Origin: Anaerofilum hominis
GTDB taxonomy: Bacteria; Bacillota; Clostridia; Oscillospirales; Ruminococcaceae
Reading direction: 5' to 3'
Length of the DNA stretch: 64,000 nucleotides
Assembly (NCBI RefSeq): GCF_014287275.1
Contig: NZ_JACONZ010000001.1
Span: forward strand, 930,001 to 994,000
The translations under genes and the position numbers were made by a program. Below, piece by piece: positions 43,069-51,646 of this stretch. Positions within the stretch are counted from its first letter, which is position 1. Every line of letters begins with the position of its first letter. Under the pieces are notes generated by a model. It saw only the letters and a program-made list of their open reading frames with translations. It was not told the DNA's origin and ran no database searches.

Positions 43069-44957
43069 TTTATGTCTGCACAAAAGCACAATTTCTGAAA
43101 GATGTTTCCAGCGGCAGGATTGTTTCTATTCTGGAAGAAGCCTTCCGAAGAAAAGGGCTGCTTCATGACAATGACCGGGAATCTACCGCCTGGGAAAACT
43201 CACTTTCCGCTGTGGCCAATGTTTTGAACACCAAAGAGCTCCCCGATGATTTGCAGATTGCAGTAGAATATCAGATTCCCCAAACATCCAAGCGAGTGGA
43301 TCTGGTGATTGCCGGAGAAGATACGGAAGGCCGGCCTCATTTGATTTTAGTGGAACTGAAACAGTGGACAGAAGCATTGGAGACAACGCAGCCGGGCATC
43401 GTAAAAGCCTTTACAGGCGGACAGATTCGAGCTGTAGCGCACCCCTCTTACCAGGCATTCTCATACGCTAAAACATTGGAGAATTTCAACACCGCCATTC
43501 AGGAGCATCAGATTGGACTCCATCCATGTGCTTATCTGCATAATTACAGTCCTTCTAAGCGGGAGCAAATTTTTGCCTCGCAATATCAGGAGATTCTTGA
43601 TGCTGCACCCGTATTTATAAAACGGGAAGAAACAAAATTCAGAAAATATCTTCTCCAATGGGTTCGGCGGCCGCCCAGAGAAGATATCCTTAAAATAGTG
43701 GATCAGGCGGAGATTCGTCCATCCAAAGCACTGCAGGATGTATTGGGAAACATGCTGGCAGGGGCCGAAGAGTTTGTCCTGCTGGACGAGCAGAAAGTGG
43801 CCTACGAGACCGTGCTGAGTGCCATCGAAAATGCGTTGCAGGACGGCCAGAAACGTACGATCGTCATTGAAGGCGGCCCTGGTACCGGAAAAAGTGTGGT
43901 AGCCGTTCGGCTTCTGGTGGAGCTGATTTCAAGGCAAGGTCGGAACGCTCAGTATGTAACGAAGAATGCGGCTCCTCGAAATGTGTATTTCAAAGAGTTG
44001 CGTCAGGAACAGTATACGCTGGAATATGTCAAAAATTTGTTCAAAGGTTCGGGAAGTTACGTAAATTGTCCCAAGAATGCCTTTGACTGCCTGATTGCGG
44101 ACGAGGCACACCGTCTGAATGAAAAATCCGGGATGTACCGAAACAAGGGAGAAAACCAGATCAAAGAGATCATTGCAGCTGCTAAAGTCAGTGTTTTTTT
44201 CATTGATGAGGATCAAATCGTTACCACCAGCGACATTGGCTCTGTAGATGAAATCAAAAAGTGGGCTCGTAAATGCGGAAGCCAACTGTTTCGTCTGGAA
44301 GGTGGAGAGGATACACTGAAGTTGACCTCTCAGTTCCGCTGCAACGGAAGCGAGGGCTACATTTCTTTCCTCAATGATCTGTTGGAGATTTCCTCCACCG
44401 CTAACCATGACGGATTTGATGGGGACTATGAGATCCGTGTTTATGAGGATGTCTGCCAGATGCGGGAAGATCTTCGGCAGAAAAATTTGATCAACAATAA
44501 AGCACGGATGGTGGCCGGATACTGCTATCCCTGGCCCAGCAAGAATTCCAATGATCCCTCCATCTATGATATTGAACTGGAAGGAGCCTTTCGTGCCCGT
44601 TGGAATTTTAACTCTACAGATACCTGGGCCATTGATTTTGATTCCTTTGATCAGGCAGGGTGTATCCACACCGCCCAAGGGCTGGAGTTTGACTACGTGG
44701 GTGTGATTATCGGGCTGGATCTTCGGTACGAAAACGGGCATGTGATTACAGACCCATCCAAGAGAGCCAAGAGTGATCAGAGTTTGAGAGGTTTGAAAAA
44801 ACGTCCCAATCCAGAACTGGCAGACAGGATCGTACGAAACACCTACAAAGTCCTCTTGACCAGGGGGCAGAAGGGCTGTTATATCTACTGCCAGGATCCC
44901 GCTTTGCAAGACTATCTGAAAAAACGAATAGAGAAAATAAATCATCCGGAAGCCTGA
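43062..44957 (+). CDS. Nuclease-helicase protein, PD-(D/E)XK plus SF1 helicase (DUF2075-like), copy 1
   Basis: 631 residues. The N-terminal domain carries a PD-(D/E)XK-type centre: VEYQIPQTSKRVDLVIAG with D80, then LILVELKQW with E98 and K100. From about 240 the protein is a superfamily 1 helicase of the DUF2075 type: Walker A EGGPGTGKSVV (about 270), Walker B LIADEAHRL (about 345), FIDEDQ (about 385), QFRC, and C-terminal HTAQGLEFDYVGVI (about 535) and YKVLLTRGQKG (about 600). It forms an operon with the MazG-like gene. A DNA- or RNA-directed defence enzyme is likely. The gene is tail-to-tail with a diverged copy. Confidence 0.85.
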   Translation: MLIYVCTKAQFLKDVSSGRIVSILEEAFRRKGLLHDNDRESTAWENSLSAVANVLNTKELPDDLQIAVEYQIPQTSKRVDLVIAGEDTEGRPHLILVELKQWTEALETTQPGIVKAFTGGQIRAVAHPSYQAFSYAKTLENFNTAIQEHQIGLHPCAYLHNYSPSKREQIFASQYQEILDAAPVFIKREETKFRKYLLQWVRRPPREDILKIVDQAEIRPSKALQDVLGNMLAGAEEFVLLDEQKVAYETVLSAIENALQDGQKRTIVIEGGPGTGKSVVAVRLLVELISRQGRNAQYVTKNAAPRNVYFKELRQEQYTLEYVKNLFKGSGSYVNCPKNAFDCLIADEAHRLNEKSGMYRNKGENQIKEIIAAAKVSVFFIDEDQIVTTSDIGSVDEIKKWARKCGSQLFRLEGGEDTLKLTSQFRCNGSEGYISFLNDLLEISSTANHDGFDGDYEIRVYEDVCQMREDLRQKNLINNKARMVAGYCYPWPSKNSNDPSIYDIELEGAFRARWNFNSTDTWAIDFDSFDQAGCIHTAQGLEFDYVGVIIGLDLRYENGHVITDPSKRAKSDQSLRGLKKRPNPELADRIVRNTYKVLLTRGQKGCYIYCQDPALQDYLKKRIEKINHPEA

Positions 44958-44966
44958 TATAAAAGA

Positions 44967-44997
44967 GGAGCAGGAACTGCCGCGCAGTTTCTGCTCC
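44967..44997. terminator. Hairpin between the convergent nuclease-helicase genes
   Basis: GGAGCAG, one unpaired base and AACTG pair with CAGTT and CTGCTCC around a 5-nt loop. AAAAGA and TTC flank it. It probably ends both transcripts. Confidence 0.65.
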
Positions 44998-45012
44998 TTC
45001 ATTTATATTGCT

Positions 45013-46845
45013 TTAGAAATCCAGAACCTTTCGGACATGATCCCGTGTCACTGGATCCCGGAACCAAATGTGGACGCTACTCTTGGCTCGGGTAAGCAGT
45101 ACCCGATAGGTATTCAGCACCAGTTCCACGCTCTCCTGCTTACTGGCCTGACTGCTTTGGATTGCGGCCATGAATGTTGTATCACAGTTGCTGCTCAGAT
45201 CGATGTGCCAATCGTGGAGGCCATCATCCCAGCGCAGATCATCCCACCAGATCACACCGGTATCGTCAAATTCCAGGCCCTGTGCCGTGTAGATACAGCC
45301 TATCTGGTCCAGATATTCCTCTTTTTCTCCTACATACCATCTGTACTGTTCTTCTTTCGGCTGTGGGTTCCATGGCTTCTCAAAATCACCCGACGGCTGC
45401 GCGATCTTGATGTCCTTGTTCCTCGTATCGTAGGTCCATTCCCAGCAAAAGGGCGCATACCATTTTACATGGCAGCCCGCTGACAATAGGCTGTGGAGGT
45501 ATCTGTCCAGATCGTTCAGATCATCCCAGCAGCGCAGTTCCAGTGCAGACTGTCGCTTCAAAGGCTGCTTCTGGCGGTCATAAAAGAGCCTATCCAAATC
45601 AGAGACGTAGCTGCCCAGATATCCCGCCCGCTTTTGTGATACCAGGGAGTAGACGGAGCAGGAAATGCCGTGCGCCTGGGCAAACCGTCGGAAACCATCC
45701 ACCGTTCCCTCTTCCGTTATACGGATTCGCTGCCGGTCATCCTGCAGTACCACCACCATATTGGCCTTTTGAAACAGGCTGGTCATGGTGGATTCCAGCT
45801 GTTGGATCCGATGCGCTTCATCTACGACTACCAGATCCCGCCCAAACGGAACTGCATCCAAATAGACAGGTGATACGCCAGAGGCTCCCGCAATGACCAG
45901 AGAGAGTGTACGGCTTCTGGGCAATGCAAAGATACATCCGCCCCGACTCTGCCATGAAGGGCCAAATTTCTGACAATAAGCATAAATGGCGTGCAATCCC
46001 ACCACTGTTTTCCCAGTACCCGGCGGGCCCGAGATGATCATCAGATGCTTGCCGAACTGCGGACTATGGAGTTGATCGATCATGCTACAGATCTTGCGGT
46101 TGACCTCGATCTGGTCATCCAGCATTGTAGCGTTTTCTTTTCTTGCCAATACATTCCCTAAATCCTGAAAGCCAATTTGGCCCAAAACATAGGTACCAGT
46201 AAGAAACTGCTCCACCACCTCTGGTTTCGGCTCGGAAGAGAACAAGTTTCTCAAGTCTGCAGCTAACAGCTCCTCTTCACCTTTTGTATAAGTCTCATGC
46301 CGCAGTGGCTCATATGCATGATAACTGCCCTGGAAGAGCTGCTCCTTATCCTTAAAATTATGAAGGAATTGACGGCATCGCACATCCATCTTCCCATCAG
46401 CCACATTACTGTGGTTCATCCGCAGATGCTTGGCGTAAGTCAGCGTCTGTTGGACAGGATGGAGCCTTTCCTCAAAGCGGTTTTCAGCTCGGGACAGACA
46501 GATGGAGACACTGCTCTCCCGCCCGGCCACATTTTCTTCAATGGCGCTCCACTGCTTGAGCTCTATAACCAGTACCAGCGGCTTTCCTGTTGTTTTCCCT
46601 TCCCCCAGAAGCACAGCGTCGATCCGGCTGCCAATAGGGGTCTGATATTCCAAAACCAATGTCAACGCATCCAGTCCTGCCTGATGCAGAACCTTGACCA
46701 AAATCGGAATTGAGTTCTCCCAGGATCTATATTCTGATTCAGAAGGGTTTCCCTGGGATTCTCGCAGATGGTCGGCAATTTCCTTCCCGCTCATAGAATA
46801 AAGCGCTCCTATGGTAGCAATATAACATCCATCTGTTCTGTCCAT
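45013..46845 (-). CDS. Nuclease-helicase protein, PD-(D/E)XK plus SF1 helicase (DUF2075-like), copy 2
   Basis: 610 residues from ATG 46843-46845, which has AGAGGGAG upstream; the open frame extends to 46953 without a ribosome binding site. Same layout as copy 1: SWENSIPIL near residue 41 (copy 1 has AWENSLSAV), LEYQTPIGSRIDAVLL with D76, VLVIELKQW with E95 and K97, Walker A SGPPGTGKTVV, Walker B LVVVDEAHRI, QDDRQRI, YTAQGLEFDDTGVI and YRVLLTRAKSS. Overall similarity to copy 1 is low outside these motifs. It may be the partner of copy 1 or a second system. Upstream is an excisionase-like gene on the same strand. Confidence 0.84.
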   Translation of the reverse strand: MDRTDGCYIATIGALYSMSGKEIADHLRESQGNPSESEYRSWENSIPILVKVLHQAGLDALTLVLEYQTPIGSRIDAVLLGEGKTTGKPLVLVIELKQWSAIEENVAGRESSVSICLSRAENRFEERLHPVQQTLTYAKHLRMNHSNVADGKMDVRCRQFLHNFKDKEQLFQGSYHAYEPLRHETYTKGEEELLAADLRNLFSSEPKPEVVEQFLTGTYVLGQIGFQDLGNVLARKENATMLDDQIEVNRKICSMIDQLHSPQFGKHLMIISGPPGTGKTVVGLHAIYAYCQKFGPSWQSRGGCIFALPRSRTLSLVIAGASGVSPVYLDAVPFGRDLVVVDEAHRIQQLESTMTSLFQKANMVVVLQDDRQRIRITEEGTVDGFRRFAQAHGISCSVYSLVSQKRAGYLGSYVSDLDRLFYDRQKQPLKRQSALELRCWDDLNDLDRYLHSLLSAGCHVKWYAPFCWEWTYDTRNKDIKIAQPSGDFEKPWNPQPKEEQYRWYVGEKEEYLDQIGCIYTAQGLEFDDTGVIWWDDLRWDDGLHDWHIDLSSNCDTTFMAAIQSSQASKQESVELVLNTYRVLLTRAKSSVHIWFRDPVTRDHVRKVLDF

Positions 46846-46953
46846 AACACCGCTCCCTCTGGCAGGATTATTGTCTTTCATTATATCATGAATGTTTTGT
46901 TGATGCACCCCGCATTCTTTTATGATACTCACAGTTCTATTTTTTAGGGTCAT

Positions 46954-47151
46954 TTATAAGTCGAATTGATCCAGCCACTCGTCAAAGGATTTTCTGGAGA
47001 TCGGGATGGCCGTGCCAATGCGTACGCTCTTGAAGCACCCTTTCTTGACCAGGGTATAGGCAGATGACCGCCCGATATGGAGGATCGTTGCGATCTCTTC
47101 CACCGTATAGGCGCGGGTCTGGAGCTGCAATTCTTTCTCTTTTTGTTCCAT
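46954..47151 (-). CDS. Excisionase-like helix-turn-helix protein (copy A)
   Basis: 65 residues from ATG 47149-47151, behind AGGAGG. The fold is HTH_17/MerR-like: AYTVEEIATILHIGRSSAYTLVKKG, then KSVRIGTAIPISRKSFDEWLDQF, the wing-type pattern of Tn916-type Xis. Such proteins bend DNA at element ends to direct excision. A near relative lies at 51647-51865. The copy lies about 108 nt ahead of the nuclease-helicase copy 2. No integrase gene is next to it. Confidence 0.85.
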   Translation of the reverse strand: MEQKEKELQLQTRAYTVEEIATILHIGRSSAYTLVKKGCFKSVRIGTAIPISRKSFDEWLDQFDL

Positions 47152-47234
47152 GATTTTTCCTCCTAAATATGTCGCCAGCTTGGCCATTTCCATGCTGCTT
47201 TGTCGGGCAGCAAATCACCTTTCATGCTAATTTC

Positions 47235-47270
47235 TTGCTAATACGACTTTTGAAAAGCGAGTAAAAGCAG
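47235..47270. repeat. Repeated end sequence, copy A
   Basis: TGCTAATACGAC, then TTTTGAAAAGC and a TAAAAGCAG. The same string with few changes lies at 51933-51970, also beside an excisionase-like gene. The rest of 47272-47378 is unremarkable. Confidence 0.6.
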
Positions 47271-47378
47271 GGGGTTAGATAGACAATTTGCGATTAGGTA
47301 CACTCGCCGTACAGCATGATATGAAACGAGAAGAAACTGTAGAGGAAGTAGAGAAGAACACAGAATCGGAACGTCAAA

Positions 47379-47425
47379 CTCCTAAGCGGAATGTAGTGAG
47401 TTCGAGTCTCGCCGGGGGGGTGCCA
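47379..47425 (+). other. tRNA-3'-half-like sequence (possible internal att site)
   Basis: CTCCTAAGCGG is identical to tRNA-Arg from the anticodon loop on. A pairable T arm, GTGAG-TTCGAGT-CTCGC, and a GGGG...TGCCA end follow. The rest differs from the host tRNA, so it may be the attachment end of another element. A hairpin CGGTTTTTG/CAAAAACCG follows at 47464-47488. Confidence 0.55.
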
Positions 47426-47550
47426 AAAATGACCACTGTAAGCCGTTTTTTGATGGTTTATAGCGGTTTTTGTTTTCGGCAAAAACCGTATAGCAAATGG
47501 AGGATTTCTATGCACCGTTGTTGTATGCTTGCTAATTGGATTTGAACGGT

Positions 47551-47948
47551 TTACACACTCTTGCTAAGAAAAATCGCGCCCCTGCCAATTTGATTTTTCG
47601 GACTCATTTGCCGCCGGGTGTTGCCACTGTCGCTGCGGTCGATAACCATAATGTTCTTGTTCCAGGCGTATTGGGGATTTTTCGGGCGGCTGGGCATGGT
47701 GAGCTTTTCCGTCTGGGTCAAAGGGATGTTCCAGTCGGGGACCGGATCAACATAGGGGCCAATATCGGCCGCTGTGCCCCATCGGGCGCTGCCGTACTCG
47801 ATGCCCCGGCGATATTTGCGGGCGTTCTTGCCTTTGGCATACACCGCCAGCCGGACGATGACCGCCCCGGCGATACCTGCCAGCAGGTCCAGCGGATATA
47901 GGCTTGGCGGCCCAGAAGAAAACGCCCCTGTAAAGCTGCGAGGGCCCC
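47551..47948 (-). pseudogene. VirD4-type coupling protein, N-terminal remnant
   Basis: In the minus frame the protein reads SLYPLDLLAGIAGAVIVRL (membrane helix), YAKGKNARKYRRGIEYGSA, RWGTAADIGPYVDP, TEKLTMPSRPKNPQYA and NKNIMVI, the N-terminal 130 residues of the TraG/VirD4 coupling protein of Tn1549-type conjugative elements. Where the Walker A GGSGSGKT should follow, the text is DRSDSGNTR and the frame soon ends. The ATPase part is missing. It is a decayed piece of a conjugative element. Confidence 0.72.
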
Positions 47949-47984
47949 CTATTTGCCGTACAGGTCGTGGTTCACCAGGGACGC
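47949..47984 (-). pseudogene. PcfB-like (DUF3801) C-terminal remnant
   Basis: Twelve codons reading ASLVNHDLYGK and stop sit between the replication-protein stop and the coupling-protein piece. In Tn1549-type elements a PcfB-family gene ends this way just before the coupling protein. The rest of the gene is deleted. Confidence 0.45.
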
Positions 47985-47987
47985 ATA

Positions 47988-48830
47988 TTAGCTGTCGATG
48001 GTGGCCGGGGCGTTATACAGGGCAGCCAGCAGATATTTCTTGATGTTGCGGATATAAGCGGTGTTCTCCCGCATACGGTCCAACACATACTCGATGTGGG
48101 AACTGTTCAGCTTCAGGAACTGGGATTTGACCACCTCCGTCGGATAGTCGTCCTCGGCAATGCAAAGCGCCTCTCTGCGGGAGCAGACGGTATCCACCAT
48201 GAGCTCCACCAGCTCGTCCAGGCGGTCACGATCCACGCGCTCGTTTTGTACGAGGATGCCATACTCGATGTTCTCCCAAATCAGTTCCCGATAGCTCTCT
48301 CGCTCCCCCATCCAGTCCTGTCCAGTCCTACTGACCCCTACGGGGCGTTGGGGGCTTGGTTGGACAGGATCTGCTCCTTCCGTACTTGGCGAATGAGTAT
48401 TTTGCTCTTCAGGATTTCTTTTCTCTTTATTTAATTGCAGCCGGTTTTCCAGACATGGGTTATCCATATCCGGGTTTTCCCTATCTGGACAAGCCGTATC
48501 CGGCCCGTCCTCACACGGCTGGCCCGTGTCCGGGGGATGAGGTGTCTCGTAGATGACATACTCCACATCCACGGTCTTGCCCTTGTTGTCCCGAAGCTGG
48601 TTGCAGACTACGTACCCGGCCCGCTCCAGCTCTTTCAGGGCGGAACCAATGCTGTCCGTGCCCTCCTTGCAGATTTTAGCCAAGCCCCTGGTGGTGTAGT
48701 TCCAATCCTCCAGCAAGGACAGCATCATGGAGAGCAGTCCTTTGGATTTCAGTGACAGCCCCGCATTTCGCAGATAGTGGTTGGACATCATCGTGTAGTC
48801 GCGGGTTTTCTTAATGCGAAATACCGCCAT
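47988..48830 (-). CDS. Replication-initiator-like protein of an integrative element (DUF6017-type)
   Basis: 280 residues. The N-terminal helix-turn-helix segment FRIKKTRDYTMMSNHYLRNAGLSLKSKGLLSMMLSL and LAKICKEGTDSIGSALKELERAGYV, read in parts, matches the RepA-like N-terminus common in Tn1549/CTn-type elements of Clostridia. A variable Pro/Glu-rich linker follows (about 105-165) and then a C-terminal domain SYRELIWENIEYGILVQN and LVELMVDTVCS. It would start replication of the excised circle. The gene is intact, but the genes that normally follow are mostly gone. Confidence 0.78.
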   Translation of the reverse strand: MAVFRIKKTRDYTMMSNHYLRNAGLSLKSKGLLSMMLSLLEDWNYTTRGLAKICKEGTDSIGSALKELERAGYVVCNQLRDNKGKTVDVEYVIYETPHPPDTGQPCEDGPDTACPDRENPDMDNPCLENRLQLNKEKRNPEEQNTHSPSTEGADPVQPSPQRPVGVSRTGQDWMGERESYRELIWENIEYGILVQNERVDRDRLDELVELMVDTVCSRREALCIAEDDYPTEVVKSQFLKLNSSHIEYVLDRMRENTAYIRNIKKYLLAALYNAPATIDS

Positions 48831-49046
48831 AATCTCACCTCCTTTCGGCGGTCTGAAAAAGTGTTTGTTTTGGGGAAAAAGGCGGCCTCTACGCCGCCCG
48901 TATACCCCGGAGGGGAAAACCTATGAGTAGCGGCCTTTCGACTGATTGTGGAAGAATAAGCATGGGATTTTCGACTCCTTTTGGCACAACTTTAAGTGAT
49001 ATTTGCATTTCTAATTACAAATAAAAAGATGTCTAAAATGTAAAAA
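48831..49046. other. Intergenic stretch before the ATPase/DUF4435 pair
   Basis: About 215 nt that change from GC-rich to AT-rich near 48960, marking the edge of the acquired pair. No gene, repeat or clear promoter seen. Confidence 0.5.
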
Positions 49047-49071
49047 CACCATAGGGATGTGACCTATGGTG
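49047..49071. repeat. CCATAGG hairpin, copy 2
   Basis: CACCATAGG and CCTATGGTG around GATGTGA, 27 nt ahead of the promoter of the ATPase/DUF4435 pair. Relatives at 40622 and 51609. Confidence 0.6.
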
Positions 49072-49097
49072 TAAAATTGATATTATCTTAACATTCA

Positions 49098-49126
49098 TTG
49101 CCCAAAATCTTCAACAATGGTATAAT
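49098..49126 (+). promoter_or_regulatory. Promoter of the ATPase/DUF4435 pair
   Basis: TTGCCC (49098-49103) and TATAAT (49121-49126), spacer 17. An AGAGG/CCTCT hairpin (about 49138-49159) lies in the leader. Confidence 0.72.
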
Positions 49127-49224
49127 TTTCTTTAATGAGAGGCTGTATTTTCAACCTCTTTTATGCGGTATGAGAAATATTAAACTACATATACTGGCCA
49201 AGTCAACATATGGGAGGGATTAAT

Positions 49225-50610
49225 GTGACCTGCAATATCTTAAGTTTTGAAATAAAAGGCCTTTATGGTGTGCGTGATTTTCTGATTGAACTTAGTGGCA
49301 ATAAAGTTATTCTTGTGGGTGAAAATGGTTCTGGAAAAACCACTGTCTCCCGTATCATTTATGCCACTCTATCTTGTAACTGGGATATGTTAAGATCATA
49401 TCCATTCGAAAAGGTTGTCATTAACTTTAGTGATGAATCGGTTGAAATAACATCAGGCATTTTAAACGATATATTTGCTACTCCAGATATAGACCGTATA
49501 GAATATTTGGTTGATCGAAGATGGCGTAGGAAAAGTCTAAATGACTTTATTTCTACTGTCCTAGAAGTAAAGAAACAATATGAAATTTCCTCCAAGAGCG
49601 ATAAAACAATCTACAACAAACAAATTAAGGCCTCGATACCGTATGAATATATTTCCGATGTCATTAACAGTTCAAATATAAATACTTTATACCAAATCAC
49701 GCAAAAAATTCAAAGCAAATTTCAATCTAAAATCTTGTATCTTCCCACTTATAGAAGAATTGAAGACCAGTTAAAAACCATTTTTCCGGATGTTGATAGT
49801 GATGTGTGGGAAAAAGCTAGGAAACGCATTAATTCCGAAAAGGTTGTAGAATTAGTCGAATTTGGAATGGATGATGTTGAGCGGTTGGTTACCCGAGAAC
49901 AAGACAGTTTAAAATCATTTTCCCAAACTCAACAGAACAAACTTACGCTTGGATATTTGAGCGAAATTGTTTCAAAAAGCTACGATAAAAGCTCTAGTTA
50001 TACTAAAATCCGCGAGTTGAGTGATGATGAAATTTTGGAAGTTCTCAGTAGAATTGATTCTACCATTTTGCCTGATGAGATAAAAGAAAAAGTAGTTGGT
50101 ATTTTGAATTCAGTGAGGACTGAGCATAAGCACTCTTATTCAGCACAGGTCAAAATAGTATGTCACTATTTCATGCAGCTAATGGCTTTTAATCAAGATA
50201 TTACTGCAGCTGAGCAGCATATTCGAAATTTTCAAGAGAAATGCAATAACTATTTAATTAGCAACCAGATTATTTATAATAGCCAAGACTTTACCTGCCA
50301 ACTGTTAAACAGAGTTGATGACCAGTTTGATGCAGAAAATTCTATTCGTTTTCAAAACTTGTCGTCTGGTGAAAAGCAAATCGTATCGCTATTCAGCCAT
50401 TTATATTTGGATAAAGATCGTAGCTTGTTTGTTTTTATTGATGAACCTGAACTGTCTCTTTCTGTAGATTGGCAAAGAACATTTTTGCCTGATATTGTAA
50501 ATAGCCCTAACTGTATAGGCTTGATTGCCACTACTCATTCTCCATTTATTTTTGATAATGAATTGGAGAATATTGTTCATGGTATTAACGAATTCTGTAC
50601 ACGAGGGTAG
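49225..50610 (+). CDS. ABC/AAA-type ATPase, AriA-like (candidate PARIS component)
   Basis: 461 residues from GTG 49225, 6 nt after GGGAGGG; an ATG 15 nt upstream lies in the ribosome binding site. Walker A GENGSGKT (32-39), a long helical insertion, signature NLSSGEKQIVSLF, Walker B FVFIDEPELSLS and H-loop TTHSP near the C-terminus. This is the AAA_15/21 fold of the PARIS ATPase AriA and of related defence ATPases. AriA holds AriB until a phage anti-restriction protein triggers release. The next gene, 4 nt downstream, is a DUF4435 protein, the usual AriB. The call rests on the pairing and is not checked by search. Confidence 0.72.
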   Translation: MTCNILSFEIKGLYGVRDFLIELSGNKVILVGENGSGKTTVSRIIYATLSCNWDMLRSYPFEKVVINFSDESVEITSGILNDIFATPDIDRIEYLVDRRWRRKSLNDFISTVLEVKKQYEISSKSDKTIYNKQIKASIPYEYISDVINSSNINTLYQITQKIQSKFQSKILYLPTYRRIEDQLKTIFPDVDSDVWEKARKRINSEKVVELVEFGMDDVERLVTREQDSLKSFSQTQQNKLTLGYLSEIVSKSYDKSSSYTKIRELSDDEILEVLSRIDSTILPDEIKEKVVGILNSVRTEHKHSYSAQVKIVCHYFMQLMAFNQDITAAEQHIRNFQEKCNNYLISNQIIYNSQDFTCQLLNRVDDQFDAENSIRFQNLSSGEKQIVSLFSHLYLDKDRSLFVFIDEPELSLSVDWQRTFLPDIVNSPNCIGLIATTHSPFIFDNELENIVHGINEFCTRG

Positions 50611-50614
50611 CACT

Positions 50615-51562
50615 ATGATTACAAAAGAAAGCCTACAAAAAGCAAAAGAATCCGTAAATGAGGCTGTGCTTAAAATAAAGCAATCATATTCCGCATCCCC
50701 CACATCGAAAAGAGTGTTTTTTGTAGTTGAGGGAAAAGACGATATTCCATATTATGCGACAAAAGCAGATGATTACATTCCAGAAGGTTGGAAATTGACA
50801 ATTGTACCTGCTCAAAATCGAAAAAAAGCAGTTGAGGCTTACAGACACTTGGATTGGGCCTGTTACAAAAAAAGTAGGATACTATTTTTTATAGATCGAG
50901 ATCTTTCTGATTATACCGAAGAAGATACACCGACAGATTTCAACATTTATGTAACCGAAAAGTACGCGATTGAAAATGAATTGTGTACAGAGCAGACATA
51001 TATAAAAGCCCTTCGTTATTATTGCGGTTTAAATGACATTGATGATAATGACGAAGAAACCCTTTTGACTTTCTTTCGGCAGTGCTGGGATGATTTTTCT
51101 AAAATGGCTGAACCCATAATGGCACAGATTTTGTATTGGAAAACAAATTCCATTAAAAGTAACTATGCTAATTTTAAAATGCAAAATATTTTTGAGATCG
51201 TTGGAAATCAACTTCAGCCTCGGTATGGGGATGTAGATTCACTACTCCGTGAATTATTTAGAGAAAGCCAAGTGCCCTATGTACAAGTCGACATTGCTCT
51301 TTACATAGACCTTCTCAACTCTAAACATACTCCTGATGAGTATATTCGAGGTAAATACATTTTGACATTTTTTTCGAAGATACTGAATTATTCTATACGA
51401 AATTCCGAAACCATTATCCCATCTAGAAAAACAGCAAAGGATTCTTTAGGATTAGGATATGAAAATGTAATTGTCAAACTGTGTGGTATTATGCGTCCCC
51501 CAGTTTCATTGTCGGCATTTTTTTATCAAATGCAAGATAATTTAAGAGCAGATATTGCTTAG
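50615..51562 (+). CDS. DUF4435 (Toprim-like) protein, AriB-like (candidate PARIS effector)
   Basis: 315 residues from ATG 50615, with GAGGG in the end of the preceding gene. The N-terminal half has FFVVEGKDDIPYY (E39) and ILFFIDRDLSD (D94, D96), the acidic residues of a Toprim-type nuclease, and YVTEKYAIENEL, the family-specific motif after it. DUF4435 proteins in PARIS cleave tRNA or DNA to stop phage growth when released from the ATPase. The C-terminal half has no recognised domain. Low GC and the ATPase partner place it in the island as foreign cargo. Confidence 0.75.
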   Translation: MITKESLQKAKESVNEAVLKIKQSYSASPTSKRVFFVVEGKDDIPYYATKADDYIPEGWKLTIVPAQNRKKAVEAYRHLDWACYKKSRILFFIDRDLSDYTEEDTPTDFNIYVTEKYAIENELCTEQTYIKALRYYCGLNDIDDNDEETLLTFFRQCWDDFSKMAEPIMAQILYWKTNSIKSNYANFKMQNIFEIVGNQLQPRYGDVDSLLRELFRESQVPYVQVDIALYIDLLNSKHTPDEYIRGKYILTFFSKILNYSIRNSETIIPSRKTAKDSLGLGYENVIVKLCGIMRPPVSLSAFFYQMQDNLRADIA

Positions 51563-51608
51563 TACATTTCTCATGCCCGGTTATCCAAGACTTCATTTGA
51601 TTAAACAA

Positions 51609-51639
51609 GAGTGCCATAGGCTCAAAGCCTATGGCGCTC
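51609..51639. repeat. CCATAGG hairpin, copy 3
   Basis: GAGTGCCATAGGC pairs with GCCTATGGCGCTC around TCAAA, one G-T pair. It lies 46 nt past the DUF4435 stop and just before the excisionase-like gene. Confidence 0.6.
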
Positions 51640-51646
51640 CTACCTG

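Noticed and set aside
43929..45002. 357-codon minus-strand frame opposite nuclease-helicase copy 1
   Set aside because: Shadow of the helicase gene; no family resemblance or start signal.
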